A DNA stretch of 64,000 bases from Terriglobus albidus. GTDB taxonomy: Bacteria > Acidobacteriota > Terriglobia > Terriglobales > Acidobacteriaceae. Under the pieces are notes generated by a model. The model was not told the DNA's origin. It was given only the letters and a program-made list of their open reading frames with translations, and searched no databases. This document shows positions 60,316-64,000 of this stretch, one piece after another (positions within the stretch are counted from its first letter, which is position 1; every line of letters starts with the position of its first letter). The stretch is from the NCBI RefSeq assembly GCF_008000815.1, contig NZ_CP042806.1, positions 2,232,001-2,296,000 on the forward strand. The letters are read 5' to 3'. Made by a program: the position numbers and the translations under genes.

Positions 60316-60942
60316 ATGGTGCGTGACGGTTTTCTGTATGCGCTCGGCCTGGGTGTCGTTGCGGTTCTTCTCTCGTTGACCGGGTGGCCCTGGCTGGCAG
60401 TGATTCCGGTTCTGCTGGCGGTGTTCTTTCTCTGGTTCTTCCGCGACCCCTCGCGTACGGTCCCGCAGGGCAGGGGAGTCATTGTTTCTCCGGCTGATGG
60501 CAAGGTCACCGAGGCCGAATGGATCGAGACAGGCGCCGGATCGCGTCTGCGCATCAGTGTCTTCCTCAGCGTCTTCGACGTGCACGTAAACCGCGCGCCG
60601 ATCGAAGGTACGGTGACGCAGGTCGACCATCGCACGGGTCTGTTCAAGAACGCGCTGTCGCCGGATTCGTCGCTGGTGAACGAACAGACGTTGGTTGTCG
60701 TGGAAAATCCCAACTACCAGGTCAGCTTCAAGCTGATCGCCGGTCTGCTGGCGCGCCGCATCGTCTGCAATCTGAAGGTTGGCGACAAGGTTGACCGCGG
60801 ACAGCGAATCGGTCTGATCAAGTTCGGTTCGCGTGTGGATGTGTTGTTGCCTTCGGATGCGGTGCTGAAGGTCAAGAAGGGATCGCGGGTGAAGGGCGGA
60901 TCGACCATTCTGGCGGAGATGCCCGTTGCTTCGGAGGCTTGA
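60316..60942 (+). CDS. psd: Phosphatidylserine decarboxylase proenzyme, short (archaeal-type) form
   Basis: 208 residues; makes phosphatidylethanolamine. Two N-terminal membrane helices ([37 protein letters not shown]), then [37 protein letters not shown], and the self-cleavage site in [14 protein letters not shown], where the Gly-Ser bond becomes the pyruvoyl group. Its TGA overlaps the pssA start (TGATG), so precursor-making and decarboxylating enzymes are coupled. Confidence 0.95.
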   Translation: MVRDGFLYALGLGVVAVLLSLTGWPWLAVIPVLLAVFFLWFFRDPSRTVPQGRGVIVSPADGKVTEAEWIETGAGSRLRISVFLSVFDVHVNRAPIEGTVTQVDHRTGLFKNALSPDSSLVNEQTLVVVENPNYQVSFKLIAGLLARRIVCNLKVGDKVDRGQRIGLIKFGSRVDVLLPSDAVLKVKKGSRVKGGSTILAEMPVASEA

Positions 60943-61775
60943 TGGTTGAGCTGAGCGAGCGCCGCCCCAAGCAACCGCGGCGCGCCATGTATGTTCTTCC
61001 GTCGTTGTTCACCGCGGGCAATATCGCCGTGGGGTACTACGCCGTGATGCAGAGCCTGCAGGCGGTATCGACCGGAGACCCCAGGTACTTCGACCGCGCG
61101 GCGATCGCTATCGCCTTCGCCATGCCCTTCGACGCTCTCGACGGCCGAATCGCCCGCATGACCAACACGGCCAGCGAGTTCGGCAAAGAGCTGGACAGCC
61201 TGGCCGACGTCATCACCTTCGGCGTGGCGCCCAGCATTCTGGCTTATCTGTGGGGATTCCGCATGCTGCCCATGGTGGGCCACCTGGTCTTCCGGCAGAA
61301 GGTGATGGATCTGGGGCTGTTCATCTGCTTTTTATTCCTCATCTGCGGAGCCAGCCGCCTGGCGCGGTTTAACATCACCAAGGACCCGAAGCCGCAGAAT
61401 CCGGGACGGCCTGACCGGAAGTACTTTGTCGGTATGCCGATTCCTGCAGCGGCCGGTGTTGTTGCTTCTGTAGTGCATTGCTTTGATGGCCAGCCGATCG
61501 ACAATATCTGGATCGCGCTGGTGTGGCTGTCGTTCGTCGCGTTTGTCGGGTTCCTGATGGTGAGCCGCTGGCGCTTCTGGAGCGGCAAAGAGATTAACCT
61601 GAGCCGGGGGCATCCGTTCCGGCTTCTGATTCTGCTGACGCTGGCCGTGGTGCCGCTATTCCTGTGGTCAGGGATTACATTGATCACGCTGGCGCTCAGC
61701 TATACGGTGTACGGTCTGTTCTCGCGCGTGAGCTATGGATGGATGCGACGCCGGCGTACACAGGCCGCACTGTAA
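60942..61775 (+). CDS. pssA: CDP-diacylglycerol-serine O-phosphatidyltransferase
   Basis: 277 residues from ATG 60942, with GGAGG four bases upstream. Makes phosphatidylserine at the inner membrane. CDP-alcohol phosphatidyltransferase motif DGRIARM..EFGKELDSLADVITFGVAP (D-G-x2-A-R-x8-G-x3-D-x3-D complete) and about seven hydrophobic segments, the last being LLILLTLAVVPLFLWSGITL. Forms a two-gene operon with psd. Confidence 0.95.
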   Translation: MVELSERRPKQPRRAMYVLPSLFTAGNIAVGYYAVMQSLQAVSTGDPRYFDRAAIAIAFAMPFDALDGRIARMTNTASEFGKELDSLADVITFGVAPSILAYLWGFRMLPMVGHLVFRQKVMDLGLFICFLFLICGASRLARFNITKDPKPQNPGRPDRKYFVGMPIPAAAGVVASVVHCFDGQPIDNIWIALVWLSFVAFVGFLMVSRWRFWSGKEINLSRGHPFRLLILLTLAVVPLFLWSGITLITLALSYTVYGLFSRVSYGWMRRRRTQAAL

Positions 61776-61797
61776 GCGGCAACAGGAAGGAAACAAG

Positions 61798-62841
61798 ATG
61801 GAAGAACGCGTGTATCACGTCGGCGTGGCCGGCGCATCGAGCCTGGCAGGCAAGGACCTGCATGAGGAGCTGGGGCAAAGCGTGCTAGCTGCCGCCGATG
61901 TGCGTCTGCTTGACCATGAAGAGCTGGCCGGAACACTGGAGGCCACGGAAGACGAGATGAGCTTCATCCAGAAGATCGACTCCGATGCCTTCGACGGTCT
62001 GGACCTCGTCTTCTTTGCCGGCACCTCGGCGCAGACCGCCGAGAGCTGGAGCTTCGCCCGCAAGTCCGGTGCCGGCATCGTCGACATGAGCTATGCCCTG
62101 GAAGATCAGCCAGAGACGGTCGTACAGGCTCCGTGGGTCGAACAGGTGCTGGCCGCCAAGGGCCCGGGCGCGGCGCTAAGCCTCAGCACGGTGGGAGTCA
62201 TCGCGGCTCATCCGGGGGCGCTGATGCTGTCGCTCGTCGCGGCGCGGGCAGGGAAGAACCTTCCGCTGAAGAGCCTGGCCGCCGTGGTCTATGAGCCGGC
62301 ATCGCAGATGGGCAAGGAGGCGATGGACGAGCTGCACCAGCAGACGCTGAACCTGCTCTCATTCCAGTCGCTGCCCAAGGAACAGTACGACGCGCAGGTA
62401 GCCTTCAACCTGCTGCCGGTCTTCGGCGACGGAGCGGTGCAGCGGCTGTCCATTACCGAAGGCCGCATCCGTAAGCACTTCGCACAGCTGTCCGCAGGAC
62501 GCCTGCCGGAGCCGGCACTGCAGATCGTGCATGCCCCGGTCTTCCACGGCTATGTCATCAGTGTGCTGTTCGAGTTTGCGAAGCCGGTGGAGCTGGCTCT
62601 ACTGGAACGCGCACTCGAAGGCGAGCACGTCGAGGTGCTGCTGGGCGACGCCGAGCCGCCAAGCAATGTCAGCGCCGCGGGACGGAAAGAGATCCTGGTC
62701 CGCCTGCCCGAGGAATCCGGTGCGCCGGTCTCGCGGGTGTGGCTGTGGTTGGCTGCGGACAACCTGAAGCTGGCGGCGCAGAACGCAATTGCCTGTGCAG
62801 TTGAGCTGGAAAAGCTGCGTCCGCAAGGCAAGGTGCAGTAG
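61798..62841 (+). CDS. Aspartate-semialdehyde-dehydrogenase-like (USG-1-type) protein lacking the catalytic cysteine
   Basis: 347 residues from ATG 61798 (GAAGGAAAC upstream). Fold signatures of ASADH: HVGVAGASSLAGKDLHEEL (dinucleotide loop), DGLDLVFFAGTSAQTAE and the dimerisation-like C-terminal half (HAPVFHGYVISVLFEF, ALLERALEGEHVEVLLGD). Where active ASADH has an NC-T or SC-T cysteine, this protein reads ALSLSTVGVIAAHPGALML, with no cysteine. That matches USG-1-like relatives rather than a working dehydrogenase. 22 bp after pssA and 3 bp before corA, so cotranscribed; role unknown. Confidence 0.78.
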   Translation: MEERVYHVGVAGASSLAGKDLHEELGQSVLAAADVRLLDHEELAGTLEATEDEMSFIQKIDSDAFDGLDLVFFAGTSAQTAESWSFARKSGAGIVDMSYALEDQPETVVQAPWVEQVLAAKGPGAALSLSTVGVIAAHPGALMLSLVAARAGKNLPLKSLAAVVYEPASQMGKEAMDELHQQTLNLLSFQSLPKEQYDAQVAFNLLPVFGDGAVQRLSITEGRIRKHFAQLSAGRLPEPALQIVHAPVFHGYVISVLFEFAKPVELALLERALEGEHVEVLLGDAEPPSNVSAAGRKEILVRLPEESGAPVSRVWLWLAADNLKLAAQNAIACAVELEKLRPQGKVQ

Positions 62842-62844
62842 CCG

Positions 62845-63831
62845 ATGCTGCGGTCGTTTCACGTCGAGGCCGGCAGGCTGCGTATCGATGAGGGCGATTC
62901 GCTCTCGCTGTTGCAGCAGGCCGCATGGATCGACCTGCTGGCGCCCACACCGGAAGAAGACCACGCGGTCGAACATGCGATGGCGCTCTCCGTCCCGACC
63001 AGGGAAGAGATGTCCGAGGTGGAGAGCAGCAGCAACCTCTACCGCGAGAGTGGGGCCTCGTACATTACGGTCCGGCTGGTAAGCCGTCCGCGCGATCAGC
63101 AGCCCAAGCTGGCCGCCGTAACCATGATCGTGACGGCGAGGCAGTTTGTCACGCTGCGCTATGCCGATCCTACGGCGTTCAAGCTCTTCTGCGCGCGTGT
63201 GGACAAGTCGCCGAAGGTCATCGAGCATCCCCGCGATGCCGTGCTGACTTTTCTTGAGACCGTGGTGGACCGCGTAGCCGACATCCTCGAGGAGATCGGC
63301 AACGGCCTGGATGTCCTGGCCGGCGAGCTCTTCGCGCAGGATGCTACCTCGACTAAGGTGGCGGTGGAGAAAGACCTGGCCGCCATGCTGCGGCAGATCG
63401 GCCGCAGCGGTGACCTGGCGGGCCGCGCCCGTGAGAGCCTGCTGAGCCTGACACGGGCGGCCGGCTTCCTCTCCGGAGAAGAGAACGGCGACACGCCGCA
63501 TCAGGACCGCAACGAAGTCCTGCGGCTGAAGACACTGCAGCGGGATATCAAGTCTCTGCTGGAGCATGATGCGTACCTGCTGTCGCAGATCCAGTTCCTG
63601 CTGGACTCAAACCTGGGCATGATCAGTATTCAGCAGAACGCGATTATCAAGATCCTGTCGGTAGCGGCCGTCATCTTCCTGCCGCCTACGTTGGTGGGCT
63701 CGCTGTATGGAATGAACTTCGAGCACATGCCGGAGCTGAAGTGGCACCTGGGTTATCCGATGGCGATCGTGATGATGGTTTTATCGGCGGTGTTGCCATA
63801 CTGGTACTTCCGGCGGCGTGGCTGGCTGTAG
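62845..63831 (+). CDS. corA: CorA-family magnesium/divalent-cation channel
   Basis: 328 residues. Large N-terminal cytoplasmic domain (ARQFVTLRYADPTAFKLF, FLETVVDRVADILEEIGNGL), a long stalk helix and two C-terminal membrane helices. The first (IIKILSVAAVIFLPPTLVGSLY) ends in the selectivity motif YGMNFEHMPE; the second is YPMAIVMMVLSAVLPYWYF, followed by basic RRRGWL. Pentameric Mg2+ (or Co2+/Ni2+) channel expected. It starts three bases after the ASADH-like gene. Confidence 0.95.
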   Translation: MLRSFHVEAGRLRIDEGDSLSLLQQAAWIDLLAPTPEEDHAVEHAMALSVPTREEMSEVESSSNLYRESGASYITVRLVSRPRDQQPKLAAVTMIVTARQFVTLRYADPTAFKLFCARVDKSPKVIEHPRDAVLTFLETVVDRVADILEEIGNGLDVLAGELFAQDATSTKVAVEKDLAAMLRQIGRSGDLAGRARESLLSLTRAAGFLSGEENGDTPHQDRNEVLRLKTLQRDIKSLLEHDAYLLSQIQFLLDSNLGMISIQQNAIIKILSVAAVIFLPPTLVGSLYGMNFEHMPELKWHLGYPMAIVMMVLSAVLPYWYFRRRGWL

Positions 63832-63843
63832 AATAAAAAGCGA

Positions 63844-63930
63844 GCCGGGATGGCGGAACTGGCAGACGCAGCGGACTCAAAATCCGCCGAGGGCAACCTC
63901 GTGGGGGTTCGACCCCCCCTCCCGGCACCA
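63844..63930 (+). tRNA. tRNA-Leu (anticodon CAA)
   Basis: 87 nt with encoded CCA. Acceptor GCCGGGA pairs with TCCCGGC; anticodon stem GCGGA/TCCGC with loop CTCAAAA (anticodon CAA, codon UUG); long variable arm GAGGGCAACCTCGT typical of class II tRNAs; T arm GGGGGTTCGACCCCC. Confidence 0.96.
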
Positions 63931-63950
63931 AGATTACAAAAGACTTATGT

Positions 63951-63985
63951 CAATTTTGCCTCTCGAATGTCGAGAGGCAAAATTG
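63951..63985. terminator. Strong hairpin after tRNA-Leu
   Basis: Perfect 16-bp stem (5' arm CAATTTTGCCTCTCGA), loop ATG, followed by TTTGG. Nothing else is readable in the last 15 bases. Confidence 0.8.
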
Positions 63986-64000
63986 TTTGGTGGCTGTTCT

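Overview
The window reads as chromosomal DNA of an Acidobacteriota member, most likely class Terriglobia (the Terriglobus/Granulicella/Edaphobacter type). The reasons are an orphan ADOP-type FtsX/MacB permease, a VWFA-related acidobacterial protein, a TonB receptor with an N-terminal carboxypeptidase-regulatory domain, secreted sugar-oxidation genes (DUF1080, ThuA, TAT-exported Gfo/Idh/MocA, DUF6807) and dispersed GGTCCTTCGC..AGGATGACAA repeats. No taxonomic search was possible, so genus is not claimed.

Layout. (1) 1-5.0 kb, minus strand: an exopolysaccharide operon with chain-length determinant, P-loop ATPase lacking the Walker lysine, outer-membrane export protein, undecaprenyl-phosphate sugar transferase and the start of a GT4 glycosyltransferase cut by the window edge. 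(2) 5.5-9.9 kb: a tandem duplication of an exported clan GH-A-like glycosidase followed by an exported RidA-like protein; the first RidA copy has lost its middle and the second ends in a small insertion element. (3) 9.9-16 kb: DUF1772 membrane protein, HxlR regulator, DUF1080 protein, then a minus-strand pair (1012-residue secreted orphan and VWFA protein). (4) 16.2-32.6 kb: a carbohydrate locus with TonB receptor, cytochrome c, quinoprotein-type beta-propeller, ThuA, sugar isomerase, oxidoreductase, ROK regulator, xylulokinase, xylose isomerase, TAT oxidoreductase and DUF6807 protein. Three promoters in it share an element next to the -10 box that could be the ROK operator. (5) 32.6-48 kb: an accessory region with IS110/IS1111-type elements, a large secreted RHS protein with a nuclease-like C-terminus and a likely immunity gene, an IS3 element, an XRE/membrane-protein operon and an ADOP permease. 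(6) 48-64 kb: housekeeping genes: tRNA-Ala, S41 protease, SurA-like PPIase, YhaM-like nuclease, aroC, def-fmt-tsaB, rimI, psd-pssA, an ASADH-like gene, corA and tRNA-Leu.

The most interesting structural signal is a three-part hairpin repeat scattered through 32.6-60.2 kb. Three copies of one IS1111-type element sit at exactly the same position in its last hairpin; removing the element restores the hairpin each time. This fixes the element ends (7 bp outside the left inverted repeat, 3 bp outside the right) and makes the 235-nt region after the transposase a candidate guide (bridge) RNA. The most interesting metabolic signal is the 16-32 kb locus, which joins periplasmic sugar oxidation and keto-sugar processing families to cytoplasmic pentose isomerisation under one likely ROK repressor.
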